This document shows, one piece after another, positions 5,981-13,968 of a DNA stretch of 25,265 nt. A program made the translations under genes and the position numbers. The DNA is from Firmicutes bacterium UBA6806 (GTDB lineage: Bacteria > Bacillota > Clostridia > Peptostreptococcales > Acidaminobacteraceae), in contig DKFC01000056.1 of NCBI GenBank assembly GCA_002452745.1, positions 1-25,265 on the forward strand. Direction: 5' to 3'. Each line of letters begins with the position of its first letter. The first letter of the stretch is position 1. Under the pieces are notes generated by a model. That model had not been told where the DNA came from, did not search any database, and saw nothing but the letters and a program-made list of their open reading frames with translations.

Positions 5981-6688
5981 GTGAACCCCTTTAGTGTGGA
6001 ATCCGTAAAACAGTATATAGCAAAAGAGGATATCTTTCGGTATTTAAATGATCGTGAGGGGATTTTTGAAAAGGAGTCATTTTGGCGTGAGCGGATAGAG
6101 GCTATTATGGAAGAAACGCTGAGATTGGCGGCAATTAAAGTGACCAGAGCAGAATCAGCGATAACAGTATCCCCAGAAAGAGCCAGAATATTCTTAACAG
6201 ACTACGGAAAAGTAGTGATTGAATCAGCAGATTTGGCTAAAATTCTAAAATCTGCTCACAAAGTGCACTTGGTGGCTGTGACACTTGGACATACTTTGGA
6301 ACGTCGAATCCAGTATTATATGTCGGGAAATCCCTCAAAGGGCGTGATGATGGATGCCTGTGCTTCTGTTCTGGCAGAGGCTGTTTGTGATATGATAAAC
6401 GATTTCATAATAGAATCCGAACCTGATTTATATCATGCCAACCGCTTTAGCCCAGGATACGGTGATCTTTCCATGGATGTCATGCCTAAGTTGGCAGCAA
6501 TTCTGAATATGGAAAAGAGCATTGGAGTCATGTTAAGCAAAACGTATATGATGTTGCCTCAAAAATCGGTGGTATATATTCTTGGCGCTTCTCATGTACA
6601 AGATGAAACAACACTGGAAATCTGTGAGCACAAGTGTTATAATTGTCAATTAAAATCATGTCAATATAGATCAAAGGGGTCACTATGA
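5981..6688 (+). CDS. Stand-alone methionine synthase (MetH) reactivation protein
   Basis: Corresponds to the C-terminal SAM-binding activation domain of E. coli-type MetH, encoded here as a separate protein of about 235 residues. It would help reductively remethylate cob(II)alamin in the adjacent MetH. RFSPGYGDLSMDV is the activation-domain motif, and MLPQKSVVYILGAS follows. A C-terminal cysteine cluster (CEHKCYNCQLKSC) is typical of anaerobe versions and may bind a metal or Fe-S centre. Two starts are possible: TTG at 5960 inside metF, or GTG at 5981, which has GAGGTG at 5971-5976. I prefer GTG, though its 4-nt spacing is short. The stop overlaps the metH start (ATGA). Confidence 0.88.
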   Translation: MNPFSVESVKQYIAKEDIFRYLNDREGIFEKESFWRERIEAIMEETLRLAAIKVTRAESAITVSPERARIFLTDYGKVVIESADLAKILKSAHKVHLVAVTLGHTLERRIQYYMSGNPSKGVMMDACASVLAEAVCDMINDFIIESEPDLYHANRFSPGYGDLSMDVMPKLAAILNMEKSIGVMLSKTYMMLPQKSVVYILGASHVQDETTLEICEHKCYNCQLKSCQYRSKGSL

Positions 6689-9123
6689 GTTTAAAGGATA
6701 AAATAAAAAATGAATACTTAATAATTGATGGCGCTATGGGAACTTATCTCCAAAAGAGTGGACTTGAACTTGGGGAACTTCCTGAAATTGTAAATTTCAA
6801 TAAACCAGAGCTAATCGAGTCCATTCATTTAAGCTACTTGGAAGCTGGCGCAAACATTATTACTACAAATACATTTGGTGCAAATCGTCTCAAGCTAAAG
6901 GGTTCAGGCTATACGGCAAGTGAAGTGATTCAACAAGCTGTAACCCTTGCGAATAAAGCGATAGACGCTTACCATCTAAAATGTCACACTTACAAAGAAT
7001 CTAGAAAATCTAAGAATCACAAGTATGTGGCTTTGGATTTAGGGCCAATAGGACAGTTGCTTGAACCAATGGGGACGCTCTCTTTTGACGATGCCTATGA
7101 AATTTATAAAGAGCAAGTTAAAGCGGGAGTTGAAGCAGGGTGCGATTTGTTTATCATAGAAACACAAACTGATTTATTAGAAATGAAATGCGCTGTTCTC
7201 GCTTGTAAGGAGAACAGCGACCTTCCGATTATAGCAACCATGTCTTATGAGCAGACGGGACGAACTTTTACTGGAACAGATGTTGAGACCATGGTGACGC
7301 TTTTAGAGGCGCTGGAAGTTGATGCCTTGGGATTTAACTGCTCGTTTGGACCTGCGGAGATGCTCCCGCTAATAGGCTGTGCTCTAGAACTGACAGATAA
7401 ACCAATTGTGGTTCAACCCAATGCGGGCTTGCCAAAGCGAATTGAGGAAATTACGGTTTATGACACCACGGCAGATGTCTTTTCAAGTATTATGAAAGAT
7501 ATCCTTGCGAAAGGCGTGACCCTGATTGGAGGTTGTTGCGGGACAGATGACAGCTATATTCAGAAATTGTCAGAAATTGTTTCTACACTTGCCTCGCCAG
7601 TTCGGAGAACTTGTGATAGACACACCAAAGTCACATCATATGCTCGAACGGTTAAAATAGGGAATGGCCCTGTTGTCATAGGAGAACGTCTCAATCCAAC
7701 GGGTAAAAAAAGGCTTAAAGAAGCGCTTAGAAATCAGGAACACGATTATGTTTTGAGAGAGGCAATCAGCCAAGTGGAACAAGGTGCTGAAATACTGGAT
7801 CTCAATGTAGGGCTGCCTGAACTCAATGAGGCTGAGCTCATGCCAAAATTGATTAAAGAGATTCAATCTATTTTGGAAACGCCACTTCAAATAGACTCTT
7901 CAAGTGTGGCTTGTATAGAAGCCAGTGCAAGGCATTATAACGGAAAACCACTCATTAACTCAGTCAGTGGAAAAGAAGAGAGCCTTGAGGCCATCCTTCC
8001 AATTGTAAAAAGGTATGGCGCTTGTGTGTTGGGACTGACTTTAGATGATGATGGAATTCCAAGCAAAGCTGAGGATAGATTTAAAATTGCGAAAAAGATT
8101 GTCGATAGAGCTGGAACATATGGTATTCCGAAGGAAAATGTGTTGATTGATTGTCTGGCACTGACCGCTTCAGCACAGCAGGAAGACGTCATGGAAACTC
8201 TAAAGGCGATTCAGATGGTAAAAAGTGAACTGGGGGTTGCCACAGTTTTGGGGGTGAGCAATGTTTCTTTTGGACTTCCAAACAGAGGACTCATCAATAA
8301 GACATTCCTGACTATGGCGCTTCTCAGTGGCTTGGATGCGCCAATCATCAATCCTGGAAGCGATGAGATGATTGCGGCGGTGGATGCCTACTGTGTACTC
8401 GCGAATTTAGACTCAAAATCAGTTCACTATATTGAGAAATATGGGAATACAGGGGCTGTAAATCAAAGCAATACCTCTGCGCCTTTGAAGGGAACAGATG
8501 ACCTCAGAACAATTATCCTCAAGGGATTGAGAGATATAGCATCTGCTGAGACCGATGTTCTTCTCAAAAGTCAAAAGCCAATGGAAATTGTAGATCAAAT
8601 TATAATCCCAACGCTAAATGAAGTTGGAACTGCTTTTGAAAAGGGAAAAATATTCCTTCCCCAGTTGATTCAATCGGCCGAAACCGTTCAGGCTTCTTTT
8701 GAAAGACTTAAAAAAGAACTCGCAAAGGAAGAGGGCACATCTCTTTCCAAAGGCAAAATCGTCTTAGCCACAGTCCAACATGATGTTCATGATATTGGCA
8801 AAAACATCGTCAAGGTTATCTTGCAGAATTATGGATATGACGTGATAGATTTAGGCAAGGATGTTCCTCCAGAAACCGTTTTAAATGCCTGCATAGAACA
8901 CGATGTAAAGTTTGTGGGGCTGAGTGCGCTTATGACTTCCACTGTTGAGAGCATGGCAAAGACAATTCAAGTTCTGAAAGCTCATGATAAGGCGATAAAA
9001 ATCTGTGTTGGCGGTGCGGTTTTAAACCCAGAATATGCTAAAATGATACAAGCGGATTATTATGCAAAGGATGCCAGAGAGACGGCATGGCTTGCAAATG
9101 CCTTTTTTGATGTAAAAGGTTAG
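6685..9123 (+). CDS. metH: Cobalamin-dependent methionine synthase, three-module form
   Basis: Transfers the methyl group of methyl-tetrahydrofolate via cobalamin to homocysteine. The 812 residues comprise a homocysteine-binding barrel (about 1-300; DGAMGT at 15-20, zinc cysteines C219, C284, C285 in GFNCSFGP and GGCCGT), a pterin-binding barrel (about 328-590, beginning IGERLNPTGK), a cobalamin cap helical region (about 600-685), and a B12-binding Rossmann domain (about 690-812) with HDVHDIGKN, where H702 should ligate cobalt. The reactivation domain found at the C-terminus of the roughly 1200-residue E. coli enzyme is missing and is supplied by the overlapping upstream gene. A similar split is known in Thermotoga maritima. 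It is the last gene of the methionine operon; no strong terminator follows it. Confidence 0.96.
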   Translation: MSLKDKIKNEYLIIDGAMGTYLQKSGLELGELPEIVNFNKPELIESIHLSYLEAGANIITTNTFGANRLKLKGSGYTASEVIQQAVTLANKAIDAYHLKCHTYKESRKSKNHKYVALDLGPIGQLLEPMGTLSFDDAYEIYKEQVKAGVEAGCDLFIIETQTDLLEMKCAVLACKENSDLPIIATMSYEQTGRTFTGTDVETMVTLLEALEVDALGFNCSFGPAEMLPLIGCALELTDKPIVVQPNAGLPKRIEEITVYDTTADVFSSIMKDILAKGVTLIGGCCGTDDSYIQKLSEIVSTLASPVRRTCDRHTKVTSYARTVKIGNGPVVIGERLNPTGKKRLKEALRNQEHDYVLREAISQVEQGAEILDLNVGLPELNEAELMPKLIKEIQSILETPLQIDSSSVACIEASARHYNGKPLINSVSGKEESLEAILPIVKRYGACVLGLTLDDDGIPSKAEDRFKIAKKIVDRAGTYGIPKENVLIDCLALTASAQQEDVMETLKAIQMVKSELGVATVLGVSNVSFGLPNRGLINKTFLTMALLSGLDAPIINPGSDEMIAAVDAYCVLANLDSKSVHYIEKYGNTGAVNQSNTSAPLKGTDDLRTIILKGLRDIASAETDVLLKSQKPMEIVDQIIIPTLNEVGTAFEKGKIFLPQLIQSAETVQASFERLKKELAKEEGTSLSKGKIVLATVQHDVHDIGKNIVKVILQNYGYDVIDLGKDVPPETVLNACIEHDVKFVGLSALMTSTVESMAKTIQVLKAHDKAIKICVGGAVLNPEYAKMIQADYYAKDARETAWLANAFFDVKG

Positions 9124-9160
9124 CATTCAGTTAAAAAGCAATTAGAATACACTAGATTAC

Positions 9161-9189
9161 TTGATTTCAGGTGTTTTTTACTCTATTAT
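9161..9189 (+). promoter_or_regulatory. Sigma-A promoter of the PspC gene
   Basis: TTGATT (9161-9166) and TATTAT (9184-9189) are spaced by 17 bp, about 40 bp upstream of the PspC start. This suggests the PspC gene is its own unit, although read-through from metH is also possible because no clear terminator separates them. Confidence 0.55.
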
Positions 9190-9227
9190 GAATTTAAGAG
9201 ATGAACCTAAAAAGGAGTGTATATAAT

Positions 9228-9470
9228 ATGGCTGGAAAACAATTGGTTAAAATAAGCAGTGAAGGTAAAATATCGGGTGTCTGTGCAGGTTTAGCAGATT
9301 ACTTTGGAATGGATGTCTCAATTGTGCGTATCATTTGGGCTTTAGCAGTTGTCTTTGGTGTTGGAGCACCAATTTTGATTTATATCATCATGGCGATTAT
9401 TCTTCCAGATTATGACCCTGACAGTGTCCCTTACAAAGAATACAGAGATGATGATGACGAAAGATACTAG
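9228..9470 (+). CDS. PspC-domain small membrane protein
   Basis: An 80-residue protein consisting of one PspC domain. KISSEGKISGVCAGLADYFGMD is the conserved cytoplasmic front part, followed by one hydrophobic segment (IVRIIWALAVVFGVGAPILIYIIMAIIL, about residues 30-58) and an acidic tail ending DDDDERY. PspC proteins are linked to envelope-stress sensing in Gram-negatives; in Firmicutes the role of such solo proteins is poorly defined. An in-frame ATG at 9201 exists, but AAAGGAG (9211-9217) favours the ATG at 9228. It has its own promoter and a strong terminator at 9512-9542, so it is probably monocistronic. Confidence 0.88.
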   Translation: MAGKQLVKISSEGKISGVCAGLADYFGMDVSIVRIIWALAVVFGVGAPILIYIIMAIILPDYDPDSVPYKEYRDDDDERY

Positions 9471-9511
9471 TCAAAAGTAATTGTGTTTAGATTTAATGAA
9501 GTAAATGTAAA

Positions 9512-9542
9512 ACGGCTGTCCCGATGAGACAGCCGTTTTTTA
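9512..9542 (+). terminator. Strong rho-independent terminator, probably bidirectional
   Basis: ACGGCTGTC (9512-9520) and GACAGCCGT (9528-9536) form a 9-bp GC-rich stem with a 7-nt loop, flanked by AAAA on the left and TTTTTTT on the right. It ends the PspC transcript on the plus strand. The A-run also gives a short U-tract for the convergent minus-strand transcript of the WYL gene ending at 9597. Confidence 0.9.
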
Positions 9543-9596
9543 ACGTCATTGATAGAGGGCATTTCGCAAAACGCAAAATTCAATGCCCAATAGGTT

Positions 9597-10529
9597 TTAT
9601 TTTAAATAAATGTCGCTTAAAGTATGGAGTTGATTTTTGAGTTTATGAATGAACTCAGGTGGCGAGATGAACGTTGCCAATGTAGGATTCCGATATGCCA
9701 TAGCTTCAAAATAGCGACTGTCTCCACTCAGAACGTCCACATGCAGGATACCGTTTTGTAGAGCCTTTATTTTTATGTCTTTCATTTGCATGTCCCCTTT
9801 GATAAGTGAATATAAGTGCTCATTTATATGAATTTCATAATGGACAAGAGGTTCGCCATTGGTGAGAGCTTCACCATCAAAATCTATTGAAGACATGTCA
9901 ATGACAATGGCACTGTTTATTCTATCTAATCTGAAAACGCGAACTTGTTCTCTGAGGTGACAGTAGGATTTGAGATACCAACAGCCTTCCCAATAAAAGA
10001 GTTTTATAGGGGATACGGATCGCTTGGTTATCCGATTTTCCATGATAGTATGGTACTGAATTTCTAAGCGCCTAGAGTGGGATAGGGATTCCAAAACGGT
10101 TTCAAATACCACAGGATCAATCCTGTCTGATGTAATGCCGCTGATGTCGATGTCAATTTTGTGAAGTAGCGGCATCAGTTTCTTTAGTCCGGTGTTGCAA
10201 CTGTAGTTTAGCTTGTTCCATAAATTTGAGATGTCCTCTGCGTAGCTAGAAAGATTGAGTTTCTCAGAAGTTTTAAATAAAAGGGACAATAAAAAGACTT
10301 CCCTTTGCGTCAGTGTGATGGAGGGTAGAAAATAATCGGGGTCTATTTCATAACCACCTGAAGTCCCTTCATAGGATATGATTGGGACTTTCATTTGACT
10401 TAATGCGTCGATATCTCTATAGATGGTTCTCACAGAGACTTCGAAATAAGAGGCCAGCCTATCTGCGCTGAGCCTCTTATTTTCCTTGAGCAGTATAATA
10501 ATCATTTGAAGGCGTTCAGTTTTTTTCAC
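9597..10529 (-). CDS. WYL-domain transcriptional regulator (YafY/DeoR-like HTH)
   Basis: DNA-binding regulator of 310 residues. The N-terminal winged helix spans about 1-60, with recognition region SVRTIYRDIDALSQ at 32-45 and the wing at YEGTSGGYEI. A WYL ligand-sensing domain spans about 135-230, with the defining W184-Y185-L186 in EGCWYLKSYC and the conserved REQVRVFRLDRI after it; a WYL C-terminal extension follows. The start is GTG (10527-10529), supported by AGGAGG (10535-10540) at 5-nt spacing. That site overlaps the stop of the upstream hydrolase gene, so the two are co-transcribed and coupled. It probably controls its own operon and perhaps the divergent YjjI gene; the ligand is unknown. 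Confidence 0.92.
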   Translation of the reverse strand: MKKTERLQMIIILLKENKRLSADRLASYFEVSVRTIYRDIDALSQMKVPIISYEGTSGGYEIDPDYFLPSITLTQREVFLLSLLFKTSEKLNLSSYAEDISNLWNKLNYSCNTGLKKLMPLLHKIDIDISGITSDRIDPVVFETVLESLSHSRRLEIQYHTIMENRITKRSVSPIKLFYWEGCWYLKSYCHLREQVRVFRLDRINSAIVIDMSSIDFDGEALTNGEPLVHYEIHINEHLYSLIKGDMQMKDIKIKALQNGILHVDVLSGDSRYFEAMAYRNPTLATFISPPEFIHKLKNQLHTLSDIYLK

Positions 10530-10539
10530 GAATCCCTCC

Positions 10540-12012
10540 TCAATTCTGCTGATTGGATATCCATTCGGAAATTGATTTTATAAAATCATCAGAGACGTTT
10601 CCAGAGATGTAGTAATCATCCGGGGTGCTTTTTTCAGTGAGAGATGGCATCATCAGATGATTGAGACCTTTTAAACTGATAAAAGTGGCATCTTGCGAGT
10701 CCGTAACGGCATTTTGCCATGTTTCAAAGTCGATGGAAGTCACTTGATAATCACTGCTTCCTTGGACAAACAGCATTGGAACTTTGATGTTCTGTACGAG
10801 TTCAAGCGGCTTGTATTCGTCTAAGTATTGCCAATAGGGCCTATAAGCACCTAAAATAGGTTTTTCAGCGTCTGTAGATGCGAGCGGTTCTGTGTGCAGC
10901 TTTTCCACTTCGGCAGCTATTTTATCAAGGGTTTCTTTTTCAGTATCACTCAATTCCCCATCGAGGTTGAATAGATACTGATATTGCTCCATGACTAGTT
11001 CTTGGAGAGGGCGAGCGTTGGCATTCATAAAGATGTATCCATCAATGCCCATGATGGTTTCATCTATTTTGGGAATAAAATATCCGCCTAAGCTATGTCC
11101 TAAAACGTATAGATGTTCAGTGTCGAGCCCAGTTTCAAGTCTTAAATACTGAGAGGCATAAATGACATCGTCTATGGTTTCTTCATCAGGTGTAATGGAG
11201 GTATCTCTTTGGAGTTTAGAAGCATAGGTGTAAGTTCTCTTATCGTATCTAAAAGTTGCAATGCCATTTCGTGCAAGGCCTAGGGCGATGTCTTTAAAGG
11301 GCTTGTTGGGGCCGAGTGTCTCGTCTTTGTCATTGGGGCCAGAACCGTGAACCAAGATGACCGTTGCTTTTACTGGTTGATTTGAAGGGACTGTGATAAG
11401 TCCATTTAATGCCCATCCAGGTTCACCGAAAACAACTTGTTTTTCAATGGCATATTCTGTTCTATTTACTACGGCGCTTTCCGTGAAGACTTCAGTGACA
11501 AAACCGGCGATATTTCCATTTTCATCAAATCTGAATGTCAAAGTCAACGGTTGAAACTCAAAGGTTGAGGCAAGGCGAACAACTCTGTAGCTTTTTTCGT
11601 CAGAAGAATTGATATCAAAGATTTCGTTAAAATTTCCGAGCTTATCAGTGAGCGTTTTTTTAAAGGCCACAATTTTCTCTTCATCAAGTGCTGCTTTCAT
11701 TTCATCTGTAAGTGGGAAATCTGTGAGGCAGTCACTTGGAGTGTCTGAAAACAAGGCAGTTACATAGTCAATCGCCATTTTTTCAGCATCATCTTGAGCG
11801 TCGGTTCTATAAGTATGAGCAGTTTTGAGGGAATTTGCAAATTCTTCTTTCTGTTTGTCGTCCAGGGATTCTACGGGTTGATTGTCAGAAACAGGGGATT
11901 CATCGGCTGACTCTGCTTCTGTAGATACATGTTTTTCGGTACAAGATGATAGTGTGAAGACGAAGACAATCAGCATGAACCAGACTAAGTGTGTTTTGAT
12001 ATTTTTTTTCAT
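10540..12012 (-). CDS. Lipoprotein alpha/beta hydrolase with DUF3887-like N-terminal domain
   Basis: A 490-residue exported lipoprotein. The signal peptide ends in the lipobox LSSC with C24 as lipidation site, followed by a Ser/Glu/Asp-rich linker. Residues about 72-175 resemble the DUF3887 fold seen ahead of such hydrolases. Residues about 195-490 are an alpha/beta hydrolase: VILVHGSGPNDKDE at 218-231, nucleophile S307 in GHSLGG, likely acid D421 (QGSSDYQV) and histidine H452 (GLNHLMMP), so the triad looks intact. AGGAGG (12019-12024) lies 6 nt upstream of the ATG. It would act at the outer face of the membrane as an esterase or acyl hydrolase; the substrate is unknown. It forms a two-gene operon with the WYL regulator. 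Confidence 0.9.
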   Translation of the reverse strand: MKKNIKTHLVWFMLIVFVFTLSSCTEKHVSTEAESADESPVSDNQPVESLDDKQKEEFANSLKTAHTYRTDAQDDAEKMAIDYVTALFSDTPSDCLTDFPLTDEMKAALDEEKIVAFKKTLTDKLGNFNEIFDINSSDEKSYRVVRLASTFEFQPLTLTFRFDENGNIAGFVTEVFTESAVVNRTEYAIEKQVVFGEPGWALNGLITVPSNQPVKATVILVHGSGPNDKDETLGPNKPFKDIALGLARNGIATFRYDKRTYTYASKLQRDTSITPDEETIDDVIYASQYLRLETGLDTEHLYVLGHSLGGYFIPKIDETIMGIDGYIFMNANARPLQELVMEQYQYLFNLDGELSDTEKETLDKIAAEVEKLHTEPLASTDAEKPILGAYRPYWQYLDEYKPLELVQNIKVPMLFVQGSSDYQVTSIDFETWQNAVTDSQDATFISLKGLNHLMMPSLTEKSTPDDYYISGNVSDDFIKSISEWISNQQN

Positions 12013-12092
12013 GAAGTTCCTCCTATAGCTGTCTTATGTTTGAGTGGCAAAACGCGAAGTTATAAACAAGTCGCAAAATGGTCACACATAAC

Positions 12093-12121
12093 TTTAAAAA
12101 TACTCTCATTAGCAGTATAAT
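12093..12121 (+). promoter_or_regulatory. Plus-strand promoter for the YjjI-like gene
   Basis: A consensus TATAAT (12116-12121) lies 17 bp from a weak TTTAAA (12093-12098), about 87 bp upstream of the ATG at 12208. The poor -35 hints at activation. The -10 overlaps the -10 of the divergent minus-strand promoter. Confidence 0.5.
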
Positions 12122-12147
12122 ATAAATAGAGAAAATACGCCACTCAA
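12119..12147 (-). promoter_or_regulatory. Minus-strand promoter for the hydrolase-WYL operon
   Basis: Read on the minus strand, TTGAGT (plus 12142-12147) and TATATT (plus 12119-12124) are separated by exactly 17 bp. The -35 lies inside the right arm of the 12-bp inverted repeat. The -10 overlaps the TATAAT of the divergent plus-strand promoter, so the two polymerases would compete. Confidence 0.5.
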
Positions 12148-12207
12148 ACACATGGTGAGAAGTATTAAAGTCCGTTAAGAGTTTGAAAGGAAAATGAGGA
12201 GAAAAAA

Positions 12208-13725
12208 ATGGATAAAACAGAGGCAATAAATGCAATTTTAGACACTGTAAAAGACGGTGTCCTAACATATGAAATGAAGGTCAACACTTTGGCAAAGCAG
12301 GCTGAAAATTTATTGGACGTGCTTTCAATTTCAGAACCTATTCAGAAATATAGAGATGCAGGAGTCATCTGTGACTTATATGAAGGCAACGCGCCATATA
12401 GACCTAGATATATTGTGCCAGACTATGAAAAATTCATGGCTGAGGGCTGTGATTTTTTAAATCTTTCACCTGCTGAAGATTTATATGATGCTATTAATAA
12501 CCTTCAAATAATATATAGACATGTGCCTTCTATCACTACGTTTCCAGTCTACATTGGAAATATTGACACCCTTTTAGAGCCATTTGTGACTTCGGGAAAG
12601 CACACAGAGACAGAATCTTTAGCGGCTATCAAACGGTTTTTAAAGTACATTGACAGGACGATTACAGATTCATTTTGTCATGGGAATATTGGCCCTGTGG
12701 AAACCCTCACAGGTAGGTTGATTTTAAAAGCTGAAAGAGAGCTTCAAGATTCTATTCCCAATATTACACTTAAATTTGGAGCGGAGACATCAGAGTCTTT
12801 TGCAATAGATGCAGTGGAAACCAGCTTGATTACGGCCAAGCCTAGTTTTTCAAATCACGAAATGTACAGTGAAGATTTTGGCGAGCGGTATGCGATTGTA
12901 AGTTGCTATAATGGACTTCCGATTGGCGGCGGTTCTTTGACACTTGTGAGACTCGTTTTGGCAAGATTAGCTGAACAGACTGAATCTGTAGAGGTGTTTT
13001 TAACAGAACTCTTGCCAGATGCCGTTGAAAAAATGATTGCATATATGGATGAGCGAATTCGTTTCTTGATGGAAGATGTCAAGTTTTTTGATCACCATTT
13101 TCTGGCAAAAGAAGGACTCATCTCGGCTGATAAGTTCACAGCCATGTTTGGCATGGTTGGACTTGCTGAAGCTGTTAACCGATTTATGCCAGAAGGGCAG
13201 CGATTTGGACATTCTGAGGATGCTGAAGCATTGGGACTCAGAATCATGGAGATTATTGATTCAGAAGTATCCAAATATCACAATCCTCATTTGAAGGGTA
13301 GTGATGGAAAATATCTATTACATGCTCAAGTTGGAATTGATACAGATTTTGGCATTTCACCAGGGGTTAGAATTCCAATTGGTGAAGAACCGTCAATTTA
13401 TGAGCACTTGTTTAATGCACAGAAATTCCATAAGTATTTTCCGTCTGGAGTTGGTGATATATTTACTTTTGATCAGACGGTCAATGCAAACCCAACCTAT
13501 ATTTTAAATCTCATAAAAGGTGCGTTTAAAAATAAAATGAGATATATATCATTTTATGGTGCAGATGCTGACGTCATTCGAATTACAGGGTATTTGGTGA
13601 AGAAATCAGAAATTGAAAAGTTGTCAAGAGGCGAAGCCGTCCTAAGAGACACAGTGGTTCTTGGCAAAGGTGCTGTGGATAACGCCAAAGTTCTCGAACG
13701 AAAAGTCAGAGGGATTTCTGAGTGA
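12208..13725 (+). CDS. yjjI: YjjI-family glycyl radical enzyme, substrate unknown
   Basis: A 505-residue protein closely resembling E. coli YjjI over its full length as I recall that sequence (shared VICDxxEGxAPYxPRY near 53-68, YRHVPSIT, SCYNxLP, YLLHAQ-type and RxTGY segments). The glycyl radical site is predicted at G461 in IRITGYLVK, the family form of the RVxGY motif. C233 in AIVSCYNGLPIGGG is the best candidate thiyl-radical cysteine. YjjI enzymes need a radical-SAM activase (YjjW in E. coli). None is encoded beside this gene, so activation must be in trans. AGGAG (12197-12201) is 6 nt before the ATG. The gene is monocistronic, with a terminator at 13765-13805, and should be oxygen-sensitive. 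The reaction catalysed is not known. Confidence 0.9.
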   Translation: MDKTEAINAILDTVKDGVLTYEMKVNTLAKQAENLLDVLSISEPIQKYRDAGVICDLYEGNAPYRPRYIVPDYEKFMAEGCDFLNLSPAEDLYDAINNLQIIYRHVPSITTFPVYIGNIDTLLEPFVTSGKHTETESLAAIKRFLKYIDRTITDSFCHGNIGPVETLTGRLILKAERELQDSIPNITLKFGAETSESFAIDAVETSLITAKPSFSNHEMYSEDFGERYAIVSCYNGLPIGGGSLTLVRLVLARLAEQTESVEVFLTELLPDAVEKMIAYMDERIRFLMEDVKFFDHHFLAKEGLISADKFTAMFGMVGLAEAVNRFMPEGQRFGHSEDAEALGLRIMEIIDSEVSKYHNPHLKGSDGKYLLHAQVGIDTDFGISPGVRIPIGEEPSIYEHLFNAQKFHKYFPSGVGDIFTFDQTVNANPTYILNLIKGAFKNKMRYISFYGADADVIRITGYLVKKSEIEKLSRGEAVLRDTVVLGKGAVDNAKVLERKVRGISE

Positions 13726-13764
13726 GAATGTCTGTGCACTAAGTGAAAGCAATAGCAAGCTGAG

Positions 13765-13805
13765 AGAAGAATGGGAAATTAATGTATCGCATTCTTCTTT
13801 TTTTA
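13765..13805 (+). terminator. Rho-independent terminator after the YjjI-like gene
   Basis: AGAAGAATG (13765-13773) pairs with CATTCTTCT (13790-13798), a 9-bp stem with a 16-nt loop, and leads directly into a run of eight T residues. Confidence 0.75.
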
Positions 13806-13879
13806 TACTCATATGAGCGGGTATCAAATTGAAAAAATAGGATATTGTGCACATTATAGTTAAAAAAAAGGGACGATAT

Positions 13880-13888
13880 TGGTATAAT
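13880..13888 (+). promoter_or_regulatory. Extended -10 promoter of the ROK regulator gene
   Basis: TGGTATAAT gives a consensus -10 (TATAAT, 13883-13888) with the extended TGn element. The matching -35 (TTAAAA, 13860-13865, 17-bp spacer) is weak, as often with extended -10 promoters. Just downstream, TATATTCTAGTATAGA (about 13893-13908) is an imperfect palindrome centred on CTAG and could be an operator over the start of transcription. Confidence 0.5.
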
Positions 13889-13968
13889 AAATTATATTCT
13901 AGTATAGATTTTAATGGATGCGTTACGAAATTTGTTGATTTAATAAGTGGTTGAAAATGGGGGACTCT

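Larger units (their letters stand above)
12037..12150. repeat. 12-bp perfect inverted repeat bracketing the divergent promoters
   Basis: TGTTTGAGTGGC (12037-12048) and GCCACTCAAACA (12139-12150) are exact inverse copies separated by 90 bp, centre to centre 102 bp. The right copy covers the -35 of the minus-strand promoter. They could be a pair of operator half-sites or loop-forming operators for a shared regulator, for example the WYL protein. Ends of a tiny mobile element are less likely, as no clear target duplication flanks them. Confidence 0.75.

Noticed and set aside
9557..9588. GGGCATT/AATGCCC inverted repeat considered as terminator of the WYL gene
   Set aside because: The loop is 18 nt and no T-run follows on either strand; the adjacent 9512-9536 stem, with flanking A and T runs, is a much better bidirectional terminator.
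12037..12150. Reading the 12-bp inverted repeat as ends of a 114-bp miniature transposable element
   Set aside because: No clear flanking target duplication, and the arms coincide with promoter elements; an operator role fits better, though not proven.
12023..12268. Minus-strand 81-codon ORF
   Set aside because: It overlaps the divergent promoters, the inverted repeat and the YjjI start; its composition does not look like a protein family, and the hydrolase transcript reads from here.
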